60,441 bases of DNA, from contig NZ_VCKY01000033.1 in assembly GCF_005889735.1 (NCBI RefSeq), positions 1 through 60,441 on the forward strand, written 5' to 3'. Position 1 is the first letter of the stretch. The number at the start of each line of letters is the position of its first letter. Positions 17,986-26,170 of the stretch are shown in pieces. Both the position numbers and the translations under genes were made by a program. The DNA is from Nonomuraea turkmeniaca. Lineage in GTDB: Bacteria > Actinomycetota > Actinomycetes > Streptosporangiales > Streptosporangiaceae. The notes under the pieces are model-generated. The model did not search any database. It saw only the letters and a program-made list of their open reading frames with translations, and had not been told where the DNA came from.

Positions 17986-18926
17986 CCGACGCTCTTCCTT
18001 ATCTGGATGCCGCCACCCTGGAGCGGCTGGTGCCCGTGGGGCGGGCCGTGGAGATCCTCGAGGACACCCTGCGGGCCGGGCTCGACCCGGAGGCCACGCC
18101 GCAGCGGCCCGTCGTGGACGTGCCCGCCGGCCAGCTCCTCCTCATGCCGGCGGCGGCCGGACGGTATGCGGGAGTGAAGGCCGTCACCATCGCGCCCCGC
18201 AACCCTGAGCGGGGGCTGCCCCGGATCCAGGGGACGTACCTGCTGCTCGACGGCCCCACGCTCGCGCCGCTGGCCGTCATGGACGGGATCGCCATCACCT
18301 CACTGCGCACCCCGGCCGTCTCCGCCCTGGCGGTCCGCCACCTGGCGGATCCCCGCGGCGGGAAGCTGCTGGTGTTCGGGAGCGGGCCGCAGGCGTGGGG
18401 GCACGTGCTGGCGTTCCGCGAGGTCCGGCCCATCACCGAGGTGACGGTCATCGGACGTGACCAGGGCCGTGCCGAGACCCTCGCCGCCCGCTGCCGCGCC
18501 CTCGGCCTCCCCGCCCGCGCCGTGCCCGTCGCCGACGCCGCGGTGGCGGTGGCGGTGGCGGAGGCGGATCTCATCGCGTGTTGCACGACCGCCAGAGACC
18601 CCCTGTTCCCCGGTAAACTCGCCCGTGACGGCGTCACCGTCGTCGCCGTCGGCTCACACGAGCCGGACGCCCGTGAGCTCGACGGCGACCTCATCGCCCG
18701 CGCCACCGTGGTCGTCGAGGCCAGGGCGGCCGCTCTGGAGGAGGCCGGGGATGTGATCATCCCGATCCGCCACGGTACGATCACGACTGGTCATCTCGCC
18801 GGGAACCTCGCCGAGCTGATCGCCGGGCAAGTGATCGCAGGGCCGGGGCCGCGCGTGTTCAAGAGCACGGGCATGGCGTGGGAAGACCTCGTGATCGCGG
18901 CCGCCGCGTACGAGGCGTGGATTTAG
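17982..18926 (+). CDS. ornithine cyclodeaminase/mu-crystallin family, probable cyclic ketimine reductase
   Basis: The 314-residue protein has the family's GVKAVTIAP strand, SLRTPAVSALAVRHLA and a Rossmann loop (VFGSGPQAWGH). In hydroxyproline loci, such proteins (LhpI type) reduce 1-pyrroline-2-carboxylate to L-proline with NAD(P)H; ornithine cyclodeaminase is the alternative. Context favours the ketimine reductase. It starts inside the stop of the second racemase gene (ATGA) and is followed 12 nt later by the regulator. Confidence 0.82.
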   Translation: MTDALPYLDAATLERLVPVGRAVEILEDTLRAGLDPEATPQRPVVDVPAGQLLLMPAAAGRYAGVKAVTIAPRNPERGLPRIQGTYLLLDGPTLAPLAVMDGIAITSLRTPAVSALAVRHLADPRGGKLLVFGSGPQAWGHVLAFREVRPITEVTVIGRDQGRAETLAARCRALGLPARAVPVADAAVAVAVAEADLIACCTTARDPLFPGKLARDGVTVVAVGSHEPDARELDGDLIARATVVVEARAAALEEAGDVIIPIRHGTITTGHLAGNLAELIAGQVIAGPGPRVFKSTGMAWEDLVIAAAAYEAWI

Positions 18927-18938
18927 GAGGATGGGCGG

Positions 18939-19607
18939 ATGCCTGCCGAGGATCGGCTCGACCTACCGATGGTGGGGGAGCGTCAGAGCCTGCGCGAGCA
19001 GGTCGCGCACGCGCTGCGCGCCGCGCTGATCACCGGCGAGATGCGGCCGGGGGTGGTCTACTCCGCGCCCGTGCTGGCCGCCCAGTTCGGCGTCTCTGCC
19101 ACGCCGGTCCGCGAGGCCATGCTCGATCTGGCCAAGGAGGGCCTGGTCGAGGCGGTGCGCAACAAGGGCTTCCGGGTGACCGAGCTGTCCGACCGCGACC
19201 TCGACGAGCTCACCGAGATCCGCCAGCTCATCGAGGTGCCCACGATGGCGCGGCTGGCCGACAGCGCGCGGGCGGAGGAGTTCGAGCGGCTCAGGCCCGT
19301 CGCCGAGGAGATCGTCTCGGCGGGCGAGCGCGGCGACCTGCTCGCGTACGTCGACGCCGACCTGCGTTTCCACGTCGAGCTGCTGACCCTGTGCGGCAAC
19401 GCCCACCTCGTGGAGGTCGTCCGCGACCTGCGTACCAGGGCAAGGCTCTACGGCCTGTCGCAGCTGTCGGAGCGCGGCGCGCTGGGCGACTCGGCCAGGG
19501 AGCACCTGGCGCTGCTCGACGCGCTCAAGAGCGGCGATGGCGAGGCCGTCGCGCACATCATGGAGGAGCACATCGGACACGTGCGCGGCATCTGGGCCGA
19601 GCACTGA
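18939..19607 (+). CDS. GntR-family regulator with FCD domain
   Basis: This 222-residue regulator has an N-terminal winged helix (YSAPVLAAQFGVSATPVREAMLDLAKEGLV, residues ~42-71) and a C-terminal FCD ligand domain. The Asp/His metal-site pattern is suggested by DADLRFHVELL and later EEHIGHVRGIW. It is the last gene of the hydroxyproline operon and probably represses it by binding the palindrome at 12195-12205, released by a pathway intermediate (inference). The ATG at 18939 follows GGAGGATGGGCGG. Confidence 0.92.
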   Translation: MPAEDRLDLPMVGERQSLREQVAHALRAALITGEMRPGVVYSAPVLAAQFGVSATPVREAMLDLAKEGLVEAVRNKGFRVTELSDRDLDELTEIRQLIEVPTMARLADSARAEEFERLRPVAEEIVSAGERGDLLAYVDADLRFHVELLTLCGNAHLVEVVRDLRTRARLYGLSQLSERGALGDSAREHLALLDALKSGDGEAVAHIMEEHIGHVRGIWAEH

Positions 19608-19820
19608 CTTCCGACATTCGGGGATCCAGCACCCCATGTTGGAGGTAACCTCAGTGCAGGCCGGTTGAGCGGCAGAGCCGCAGACGCAGTCGCCCGACGG
19701 CCGCAGACCGCCCTCGGCCTTCTCCCGCGCAGGGATCGCCCGCGCGCGCACGCCGGAGACCCGGCGAGGGACGGTATCCAGCCTGGTCACGCGGAACCCC
19801 GCACTCCGCTGACCCTCCGC

Positions 19821-19898
19821 GGGCTCGGCACACCCCGCCCACCGAGGGCCGAGCCCTCCGCCGCGCGCCCGAGAGGCCCCATCCTGGGCGCGCGGCGG
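19821..19898. terminator. double hairpin between convergent gntR and EamA genes
   Basis: GGGCTCGGC (19821-19829) pairs with GCCGAGCCC (19848-19856). CCGCCGCGCGCCC (19858-19870) pairs with GGGCGCGCGGCGG (19886-19898), a perfect 13-bp stem ending 4 nt before the EamA stop. Placement between two converging genes fits a bidirectional terminator, though there is no U-run. The preceding 19608-19820 holds no gene I can support. Confidence 0.65.
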
Positions 19899-19902
19899 CA
19901 CC

Positions 19903-20817
19903 CTACTTCTTCGCTCTCCTGGTCGAGCCCAGGCTGGCGGCCACGATGCACACGATCGCCGCCCACTGCTGCACGTGCAGGATCTCGCCCAGCAGCAGCA
20001 CACCGATCATCGCCGCCACCGCGGGCTCCACGCTCATCAGGATGCCGAACACGTGCTTGGGCATGCGCCGCAGCGCCTGCAGCTCCAGCGAGTACGGGAT
20101 CACCGACGACAACAGTCCCACGCCGAGCCCGATCAGCAGCAACTCGGGCTGCAGCAGGTCGGCCCCGCCCGTCGTGACCCCGACCGGGGCGATCACCACG
20201 GCCGACACGATCATCGCGAACGCCAGCCCGCTCGTCCCGGGGAAACGCTGCCCCGCCGCCGCCGACAGCAGGATGTAGCCGGCCCAGCAGGCCCCGGCCA
20301 CCATCGCGAACCCGATGCCGGCCCAGCTCACCGACGCCGACTCGCCCCACGGGGCCAGCAGCAGCACGCCCGCTCCCGCCAGACCGACCCACAGCAGGTC
20401 GATCCTGCGCCGCGAGGCCGCCACGGCCACGCCCAGCGGCCCGAGGAACTCGATCGCCACCGCGATGCCCATCGGCAACCGCGACAGGGCCTCGTAGAAC
20501 GACAGGTTCATGACGGCCAGCGTCACGCCGAACCCGATCCCCACCGCCCAGTCCCGCCAGACCAGCCCCCTCAGCCTGGGCCTGATGAAGGCCCCCATCA
20601 CCAGCGCCCCGGTCGCGATGCGCAGGAACACCACCGCGCTCGGCGGCAGCGTCGCGAACAGCTCCTTGGCGAATCCGGCGCCGAGCTGCACCGAGAAGAT
20701 CGCCAGCAGCACCAGGGACGACGGCGGGATCGAGTCGGAGGCAGCCCGCAGCAAGTGCCCCGGCCGGGGCAGGCCGGAGCCGCGATCGAGCGGATCGTCC
20801 AGGGCGAAGGCGGTCAC
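19903..20817 (-). CDS. EamA/RhtA-like DMT-family exporter
   Basis: This 304-residue membrane protein has about ten hydrophobic helices arranged as two EamA repeats (residues ~35-160 and ~170-295). The motif SVEPAVAAMIGVLLLGE is typical of RhtA-type threonine/homoserine exporters and other small-metabolite exporters. The substrate cannot be read from sequence. The start is a GTG at 20817. It diverges from the MFS gene at 20902. Confidence 0.85.
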   Translation of the reverse strand: MTAFALDDPLDRGSGLPRPGHLLRAASDSIPPSSLVLLAIFSVQLGAGFAKELFATLPPSAVVFLRIATGALVMGAFIRPRLRGLVWRDWAVGIGFGVTLAVMNLSFYEALSRLPMGIAVAIEFLGPLGVAVAASRRRIDLLWVGLAGAGVLLLAPWGESASVSWAGIGFAMVAGACWAGYILLSAAAGQRFPGTSGLAFAMIVSAVVIAPVGVTTGGADLLQPELLLIGLGVGLLSSVIPYSLELQALRRMPKHVFGILMSVEPAVAAMIGVLLLGEILHVQQWAAIVCIVAASLGSTRRAKK

Positions 20818-20901
20818 GGGACTCCTCAGGCGAAGGTCGAGCAGACAACTGGTTGAGCCTACTCGTGGCCGGTGACATTCCTGGATTTAGGGTGGTACTA
20901 C

Positions 20902-22107
20902 ATGAAAGCCCCCGCCGTCCCCGTGAGTCTCGCCCGGCCTCCGCTGGGTTTGTCCGTGGCCTCGTTCGTCAGCAGCTTCGACCGCTTCGCCGTCAGTCCC
21001 ATGCTCCTGGTGATCGCCGCCGACTTGGGCGTCCCACTGTCGGCGTCGGTGGCCGCCGCCAGTGGCTACTACCTGGCGTACGGGCTGACGCAGCCCCTGT
21101 GGGGGGTGTTGTCCGACCGGTTCGGCCGGGTGCGGATGATGCGCGGCGCGTTGTTGGGCGCGGCTCTGGCGGGGCTGGTGTCGGCGCTGATGCCGGTGCT
21201 GGGGGCGCTGGTGGCGGCCAGGGTCGTGGCCGGCGCCTGCTTCGGCGCGGTGATCCCCACGGGCCTGACGTACGTGGGCGACACGGTCGAGCCCTCGGTA
21301 CGGCAGCGCGCCCTGACAGATCTCATGGGCGCGGCCGCGCTCGGCACGGCCGCGGCCACGGGGCTCGGCGGCGCGCTGGCCGGGCTGCTGAACTGGCGGG
21401 TGGCGTTCGCCGTGCCGGCCGTCTGCGCCCTCGTCTGTGCGCTGGCGCTGCGCTCGTTGCCCGAGCCACCCCGGCACGGCGGGCCCGACAGGCTCGGGGC
21501 GGGGCGGTACCTCGGCATGGTGCTCGGGCACCGCTGGGCCCTGCTCGTCTTCGCGCTGGCGTTCACCGAGGGCGCGATCATGCTCGGCGCCATGCCGTTC
21601 CTGGCCACCGCGCTGGAGCACGCGGGGATCGCGGCGGCCGTGGCGGGCCTGGGCATCACCGCCTACGGGCTGGGGTTGTGGGCGTTCTCGAAGGTGGTCA
21701 AGCGGTTGTCCGGGCACTGGCCCGCGCCCGTGCTGATGGCCGTGGGCGGCGCGCAGCTGTGCGCGGGGTTCGCGCTGGCGGCCGTGCACGTGAGCATGGC
21801 GACGGTGGCCGTCACAGCGCTGCTGCTCGGCGGCGGCTGGTCGTTCCTGCACTCTTCGCTGCAGACCTGGGCCACCTCGGTGGTGCCGGAGGCCAGGGGG
21901 ACGACGATCGCGTTCTTCGCCTCCGCGTTGTTCGTGGGCAGCGGGGTGGCGTCATGGGCGGCCGGGCCGCTGGCCGAGGGCGGCAGGTACACGCTGCTGT
22001 TCGGGGTGGCCGCGGCCGCCGCGATCCCGCTGACGGTGGTGGCCGCACTCACCCGCCGCCGCTACGGCGCCCTCCAGACCGAACGCCCCCAGCCCCAGCC
22101 GGAGTAA
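20902..22107 (+). CDS. MFS transporter (drug/metabolite efflux type)
   Basis: A 401-residue 12-helix major facilitator. The loop-2 motif GVLSDRFGRVRMM (MFS motif A) follows YLAYGLTQPLW, and helices 7-12 lie after a short central loop near residue 200. The ATG at 20902 has AGGGTGG 6 nt upstream; an upstream GTG (20872) lacks support. No cue to substrate is visible. Confidence 0.88.
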   Translation: MKAPAVPVSLARPPLGLSVASFVSSFDRFAVSPMLLVIAADLGVPLSASVAAASGYYLAYGLTQPLWGVLSDRFGRVRMMRGALLGAALAGLVSALMPVLGALVAARVVAGACFGAVIPTGLTYVGDTVEPSVRQRALTDLMGAAALGTAAATGLGGALAGLLNWRVAFAVPAVCALVCALALRSLPEPPRHGGPDRLGAGRYLGMVLGHRWALLVFALAFTEGAIMLGAMPFLATALEHAGIAAAVAGLGITAYGLGLWAFSKVVKRLSGHWPAPVLMAVGGAQLCAGFALAAVHVSMATVAVTALLLGGGWSFLHSSLQTWATSVVPEARGTTIAFFASALFVGSGVASWAAGPLAEGGRYTLLFGVAAAAAIPLTVVAALTRRRYGALQTERPQPQPE

Positions 22108-22111
22108 GGCG

Positions 22112-22879
22112 TCACTCCCAGCGGAACGTGCGCGACACCAGCGCCAGCGACAACACCGCCCAGGCGGCGAGCACGGCCAGCGGGCCGAGCGGCAGCGCCG
22201 CGCCCTGCGCGAGCACCGAGCGCAGGCCGCCGGTGAGCGCCGAGATGGGCAACAGCTCCAGCACCGGCCGCATCCCCGCGGGGAACTTCGACAGCGGGAA
22301 GATCACCCCTCCCGCGCCCAGCAGCACCAGGTAGACGAGGTTGGCCGCGGCCAGCGTCGCCTCCGCGCGCAGCGTGCCGGCCATGAGCAGCCCGAGCCCG
22401 CTGAAGGCCGCCGTCCCGAGCACGATCAGCAGCCCCGCGCCCAGGAACGACCCCTGCGGCCGCCACCCCAGCGCCAGCGCCGCCGCCACGATCAGCACGA
22501 CCTGGATGCCCTCCACGGCCACCACGGCCGCGGTCTTGGCCAGCATGAGCCCGGCCCTGGACAGCGGCGTCGCGCCCAGCCGCTTCAGCACGCCGTAGCG
22601 GCGCTCGAAGCCTGTCGCGATGGCCTGCCCGGTGAAGGCCGTGGACATGACCGCCAGCGCCAGCACGCCGGGCGCGAGGAAGTCGATCCGCCGCCCGCCG
22701 CCGACGTCGATCAGCGGCGCCAGCGAGAAGCCCACCAGCAGCAGCACCGGGATGATCAGCGTGAGCAGCAGCTGCTCGCCGTTGCGCAACATCGCGCGGA
22801 TCTCCGCGCCCGCCTGCGCCAGCACCATGCGCGGGAACGGCGCCGCACCGGGCGCGGGGGTGAAGTCCAGCGCGGTCAT
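22112..22879 (-). CDS. ABC-2 type transporter permease
   Basis: This 255-residue membrane subunit has six predicted helices (for example LLLTLIIPVLLLVGFSLAPL and VAVEGIQVVLIVAAALALG) and the ABC-2 pattern of drug or lipid efflux pumps. With the ATPase gene just upstream it makes a half-type efflux system of the DrrAB class. The ATG at 22879 overlaps the ATPase stop by 4 nt (ATGA). The open frame extends far upstream through the ATPase gene but that part is a shadow. Confidence 0.9.
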   Translation of the reverse strand: MTALDFTPAPGAAPFPRMVLAQAGAEIRAMLRNGEQLLLTLIIPVLLLVGFSLAPLIDVGGGRRIDFLAPGVLALAVMSTAFTGQAIATGFERRYGVLKRLGATPLSRAGLMLAKTAAVVAVEGIQVVLIVAAALALGWRPQGSFLGAGLLIVLGTAAFSGLGLLMAGTLRAEATLAAANLVYLVLLGAGGVIFPLSKFPAGMRPVLELLPISALTGGLRSVLAQGAALPLGPLAVLAAWAVLSLALVSRTFRWE

Positions 22880-23784
22880 CGCAGCTCCCTGCCGGTCAGC
22901 TCGAGGAAGACGTCCTCGAGGGTGCGCCGCTCGATGCGCAGGTCGTCGGCGGTGACGCCCTCGGCCGCGCACCAGGCCGTCACCGTGGCCAGCAGCTCCG
23001 GGCCCACCAGGCCCTCGATGATGTAGTGGCCGGCGGGCGACTCCTTGGCCGCGCTGCCCGCCGGGAGGGCGTTGAGCAGCTCCTCCAGCGCTAGCCCCGG
23101 CCGGGCGCGGAACCGGAGCTGCCGCTCCGCCCCGGTCAGCGAGGCAGGCGTGCCTTCGGCCACCACCCGGCCCCTGTCGATGATCACCACGTGGTCGGCC
23201 AGCCGCTCGGCCTCGTCCATGTGATGCGTGGTCAGCACCACCGCCACACCCGCGCCGCGCAACTCGCCCACCAGCTCCCAGCAGGCGTGCCTGGCCTGCG
23301 GGTCGAGCCCGGCGGTCGGCTCGTCGAGGAACACCAGCTCGGGCCGCCCGATCACGGCCGCGGCCAGCGACAGCCGCTGCTGCTGTCCGCCCGACAGCCG
23401 CCGGTACGGGGTCCGCGCGTGATCGGCCAGTCCCAGGCGTACCAGAAGGGCCTGGGCGTCGAGGGGACGGGCGTAGAAGCGCGCGACCAGCCGCAGCCAC
23501 TCGCCACAGCGCATCGCGGGCGGCACGCCGCCCGCCTGGAGCATGACGCCCACCCGGGGCCGCAACTCGGGGCGCTGGGGTGCCAGCCCCAGGACCTTGA
23601 CGGTGCCGGAGTCGGCCGTGCGGAACCCCTCGCAGATCTCGACCGTGGTCGTCTTGCCCGCCCCGTTGGGGCCGAGGACGGCGGTGACCGCGCCGCGCTC
23701 GGCACGGAGCGCGAGGCCGTCGAGTGCGGTGGCACCGCCATAACGTTTGACCAGGTCGACGATCTCGACGGCTGGGGATTCCAT
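22876..23784 (-). CDS. ABC transporter ATP-binding protein (DrrA-like)
   Basis: The 302-residue ATPase has Walker A GPNGAGKTTT, signature LSGGQQQRL, Walker B LVFLDEPTAGLD and the switch His in TTHHMDEAE, followed by a ~90-residue C-terminal domain as in DrrA-type exporters. It powers the ABC-2 permease encoded next. The ATG at 23784 is chosen; TAAACT on the minus strand (23792-23797) ends 7 nt upstream with no Shine-Dalgarno, suggesting a leaderless transcript. Confidence 0.92.
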   Translation of the reverse strand: MESPAVEIVDLVKRYGGATALDGLALRAERGAVTAVLGPNGAGKTTTVEICEGFRTADSGTVKVLGLAPQRPELRPRVGVMLQAGGVPPAMRCGEWLRLVARFYARPLDAQALLVRLGLADHARTPYRRLSGGQQQRLSLAAAVIGRPELVFLDEPTAGLDPQARHACWELVGELRGAGVAVVLTTHHMDEAERLADHVVIIDRGRVVAEGTPASLTGAERQLRFRARPGLALEELLNALPAGSAAKESPAGHYIIEGLVGPELLATVTAWCAAEGVTADDLRIERRTLEDVFLELTGRELR

Positions 23785-23922
23785 GGGCACGAGTTTAGGG
23801 ACTATGCCACGCGGTCCGGGCCGCAGGTGAGGCAAGGGGGATCCTGGCCGGATATGGACAGGTCTTGACCCGCGGATTCCTCGGAAACCGTCGGCCCGGG
23901 GTGAGACTCTGACGGTGACATG

Positions 23923-23950
23923 GCGATCTCATGCCGACTTCTGAGATCGC
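23923..23950. promoter_or_regulatory. 9-bp inverted repeat ahead of the VOC gene
   Basis: GCGATCTCA (23923-23931) and TGAGATCGC (23942-23950) are perfect arms around a 10-nt centre, 28 nt before the VOC start. It may be a regulator site or a 5'-leader hairpin. No dedicated regulator is next to it. Confidence 0.35.
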
Positions 23951-23978
23951 TGTGCACTCCACGTCACAGGAGGTTGCA

Positions 23979-24755
23979 ATGTCGCAACGCAGTGGGTATG
24001 ACCCTGGAGTCCCGTGCTGGGTGGACCTGTCCAGCAGCGACGTCGACGCATCCGCCCGCTTCTACAGCGAGATCTTCGGCTGGCAGGCCGAGATGGTCGA
24101 CGACCCGGCGGCCGGTGGCTACGGCATGTTCACCCACCACGGCAAGAAGGTCGCCGGAGTGGGACCGGTCATGGGCGAGGGGATGCCCTCGTCCTGGAAC
24201 ACCTACATCGCCGCCGACGACGTCGCCGCGCTCGCCGACCGGGTCAAGAACGCCGGTGGCACCGTCGTCATGGAGCCCATGCAGGTCTTCGACGAAGGCA
24301 GCATGACCGTCTTCCGCGGCCCCGACGGCTCCCACGCGGGCGCCTGGGAGGCGGGTCACCACCACGGCGCCGAGCTGGTCAACGAGCCGGGCTCGTTCTG
24401 CTGGAACGAGCTGATCACCCGCGACCCGGCCGCGGCCGAGCGCTTCTACTCCGAGGTCTTCGGCTGGCGGCCGGAGCTGCTGGAGATGGGCGGCCTCAAG
24501 TACACCGAGTGGCACGCGGGCGAGCCGGCCATCGGGGGCATGATGGAGATGCCCTCGGACTTCCCGCCGGGCACGCCCTCGTTCTGGATGACCTACTTCG
24601 CGGTCGCCGACCTCGACGCCACCACCGCGGCGGCCGAACGGCTGGGCGCCCAGATCCTCGTCCGGGCGATGGACGCGCCGCCGGGACCGTTCTCGATGCT
24701 CACCGACCCGCAGGGCGCCACCTTCTCCGTCATCCAGCTCCACGAACCCCAATGA
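23979..24755 (+). CDS. two-domain VOC-family protein
   Basis: This 258-residue protein has two glyoxalase/bleomycin-resistance-type domains (~10-125 and ~140-258), each opening with a W-x-[ED]L pattern and FYSE[IV]FGW. Similar actinobacterial proteins, for example mycobacterial CFP30B-like ones, have no settled reaction. Two domains in one chain suggest a self-contained metal site or binding cleft. The ATG at 23979 is preceded by AGGAGG 5 nt upstream. The gene appears monocistronic. Confidence 0.85.
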   Translation: MSQRSGYDPGVPCWVDLSSSDVDASARFYSEIFGWQAEMVDDPAAGGYGMFTHHGKKVAGVGPVMGEGMPSSWNTYIAADDVAALADRVKNAGGTVVMEPMQVFDEGSMTVFRGPDGSHAGAWEAGHHHGAELVNEPGSFCWNELITRDPAAAERFYSEVFGWRPELLEMGGLKYTEWHAGEPAIGGMMEMPSDFPPGTPSFWMTYFAVADLDATTAAAERLGAQILVRAMDAPPGPFSMLTDPQGATFSVIQLHEPQ

Positions 24756-24776
24756 AATATCTGATAACCGGGAATT

Positions 24777-24842
24777 AGGAGGACCGAATCCTGGTTTGAC
24801 TCTCTCGGCCCTCGTGGGCCACTGGTCTGCGAGGGAGAGGGG
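24777..24842 (+). promoter_or_regulatory. alternative hairpins before the Bcr/CflA-like MFS gene
   Basis: GGCCC/GGGCC (24807-24811 with 24816-24820) and CCCTCG/CGAGGG (24809-24814 with 24830-24835) share bases and cannot form together; the second reaches the gene's own purine-rich ribosome site (24834-24842). A strong AGGAGG at 24777-24782 has no clear ORF after it. This could be a leader with switchable RBS access. Confidence 0.35.
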
Positions 24843-24848
24843 TCACGC

Positions 24849-26084
24849 ATGTCCGTGGCAGAAGCCACGTCCACCGTCGTCGTGCCGCATCAGAAGAGCC
24901 GCCGCGGACTGTTGCTGGTGATCCTGGGCGCGCTGTCGGCGATCGGGCCGCTCTCCATCGACATGTACCTCCCCGCGCTGCCCGCCATCACCTCCGAGAT
25001 GCTCAGCGCGCCCGCCCAGGTCCAGCTCACGCTCACCGCCTGCCTCATCGGCGTGTCGGTCGGCCAGGTCATCGCCGGCCCGGTCAGCGACGTGCGTGGG
25101 CGGCGCATGCCGCTGATCGTGGGCGTGGCGGGGTTCATGGCCGCCTCGCTGCTCTGCGCGTTCGCGCCGTCGGTGCCCATGCTCATCGCCTTCCGGCTGC
25201 TGCAGGGCATCCTGGGTGGCGCGGCCCTGGTCATCGTGCGCGCGGTGGTGCGCGACCTGTACGACGGCGCCGCCATCGCCCGCATCTTCGCCACGCTCAT
25301 GCTGGTCAGCGGCCTGGCGCCGATCCTGGCGCCCATCGCCGGGGCGCAACTGCTGGCGTTCACGTCGTGGCGCGGCGTGTTCGTGGCGCTCAGCCTCGCG
25401 GGCGTGGTCCTGCTGGCGGCCGTGCTGGCCGGCGTGCGCGAGACGCTGCCCGCCGAGCAGCGTGAGAGCGGCGGGCTCAAGCACACCGTGCGCACGTTCT
25501 GGCAACTGCTGCGCGACCGGGCGTTCATGGGGTACGCGCTCACCGGCGGCCTGGCGTTCGCGGCGATGTTCGGCTACATCTCCGGCTCGCCGTTCGTGCT
25601 GCAGGAGGTGTACGGCGCCACGCCGCAGCAGTACTCGCTCATCTTCGGGCTCAACGCGCTCGGCCTGACCGCCACGGCCCAGCTGGGGGGCCGGCTGTCG
25701 GGCCGGGTGCCGCCGGGCGCCCTGGTCGTGACCGGGCTGGTCACCGCCCTGACCGGGGCGGGGCTGCTGATGGCCGCCGCGCTCGCCGGGCTCGGCCTGT
25801 GGGGCATCGTGGGCGGGTTGTTCGTCATCATGCTCGGCCAGGGCCTGGTGCTGCCGGGCACCGGCGCGCTGGCGCTGGGCTCGCAGCCCGCTCAGGTGGC
25901 CGGCAGCGCCTCGGCCCTGCTGGGCGTGCTGCAGTTCGCGCTCGGCGCCCTGGCGGCCCCGCTCGTCGGCCTGGCCGGGGCGGGCACCGCCGTGCCCATG
26001 GCGGCCGTCATGCTGGGGCTCATCGCCTGCGCGGCGGTGACGTTCGCCGTGCTCGCCCGGCCGCGATCAAGTCAAGTTAGGTAA
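24849..26084 (+). CDS. Bcr/CflA-family multidrug efflux MFS transporter
   Basis: A 411-residue, 12-helix drug:H+ antiporter. LSIDMYLPALPAI in helix 1 is the Bcr/CflA hallmark, and GPVSDVRGRRMPLI is MFS motif A. Relatives export bicyclomycin, sulfonamides or chloramphenicol; substrate unknown here. The ATG follows GGAGAGGGG. The stop codon lies within an iron-box-like sequence that belongs to the suf promoter region. Confidence 0.88.
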   Translation: MSVAEATSTVVVPHQKSRRGLLLVILGALSAIGPLSIDMYLPALPAITSEMLSAPAQVQLTLTACLIGVSVGQVIAGPVSDVRGRRMPLIVGVAGFMAASLLCAFAPSVPMLIAFRLLQGILGGAALVIVRAVVRDLYDGAAIARIFATLMLVSGLAPILAPIAGAQLLAFTSWRGVFVALSLAGVVLLAAVLAGVRETLPAEQRESGGLKHTVRTFWQLLRDRAFMGYALTGGLAFAAMFGYISGSPFVLQEVYGATPQQYSLIFGLNALGLTATAQLGGRLSGRVPPGALVVTGLVTALTGAGLLMAAALAGLGLWGIVGGLFVIMLGQGLVLPGTGALALGSQPAQVAGSASALLGVLQFALGALAAPLVGLAGAGTAVPMAAVMLGLIACAAVTFAVLARPRSSQVR

Positions 26085-26095
26085 GGCTACCCTGC
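26077..26095 (+). promoter_or_regulatory. iron-box-like (DtxR/IdeR/DmdR) site upstream of suf
   Basis: TTAGGTAAGGCTACCCTGC matches the 19-bp DtxR/IdeR consensus TTAGGTTAGGCTAACCTAA at 15 positions, counted by eye. It overlaps the stop codon of the MFS gene and lies 72 nt before sufR, where an iron-responsive regulator could act on the suf promoter. Confidence 0.6.
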
Positions 26096-26130
26096 GTGAC
26101 AAATTCCATCCCCTTCCTGGTCGGAACCGT

Positions 26131-26160
26131 TTGTGAACCGGGAAGGAATTACGGCACACT
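26131..26160 (+). promoter_or_regulatory. candidate sufR/suf promoter, leaderless
   Basis: TTGTGA (26131-26136), an 18-nt spacer and CACACT (26155-26160) place a start site at the GTG of sufR (26167), 6 nt after the -10. No Shine-Dalgarno precedes the GTG. The -10 is weak and overlaps the SufR-type operator. Confidence 0.35.
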
Positions 26161-26170
26161 GATGTTGTGA
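26156..26170 (+). promoter_or_regulatory. SufR-type operator ACACT-N5-TGTGA
   Basis: ACACTGATGTTGTGA fits the ACACT-N5-TGTGA element that I recall from the mycobacterial sufR promoter. It overlaps the proposed -10 and the sufR start codon, so bound SufR would block initiation. I cannot verify the literature motif here. Confidence 0.6.

Noticed and set aside
22880..23500. Upstream extension of the ABC-2 permease frame through the ATPase gene
   Set aside because: The ATPase frame carries all Walker and signature motifs here; the permease begins at the ATGA overlap at 22879.
26101..26150. Inverted AATTCC/GGAATT segments as a third suf operator
   Set aside because: The arms are short, far apart and interrupted; the iron box and the ACACT-N5-TGTGA site explain the region better.
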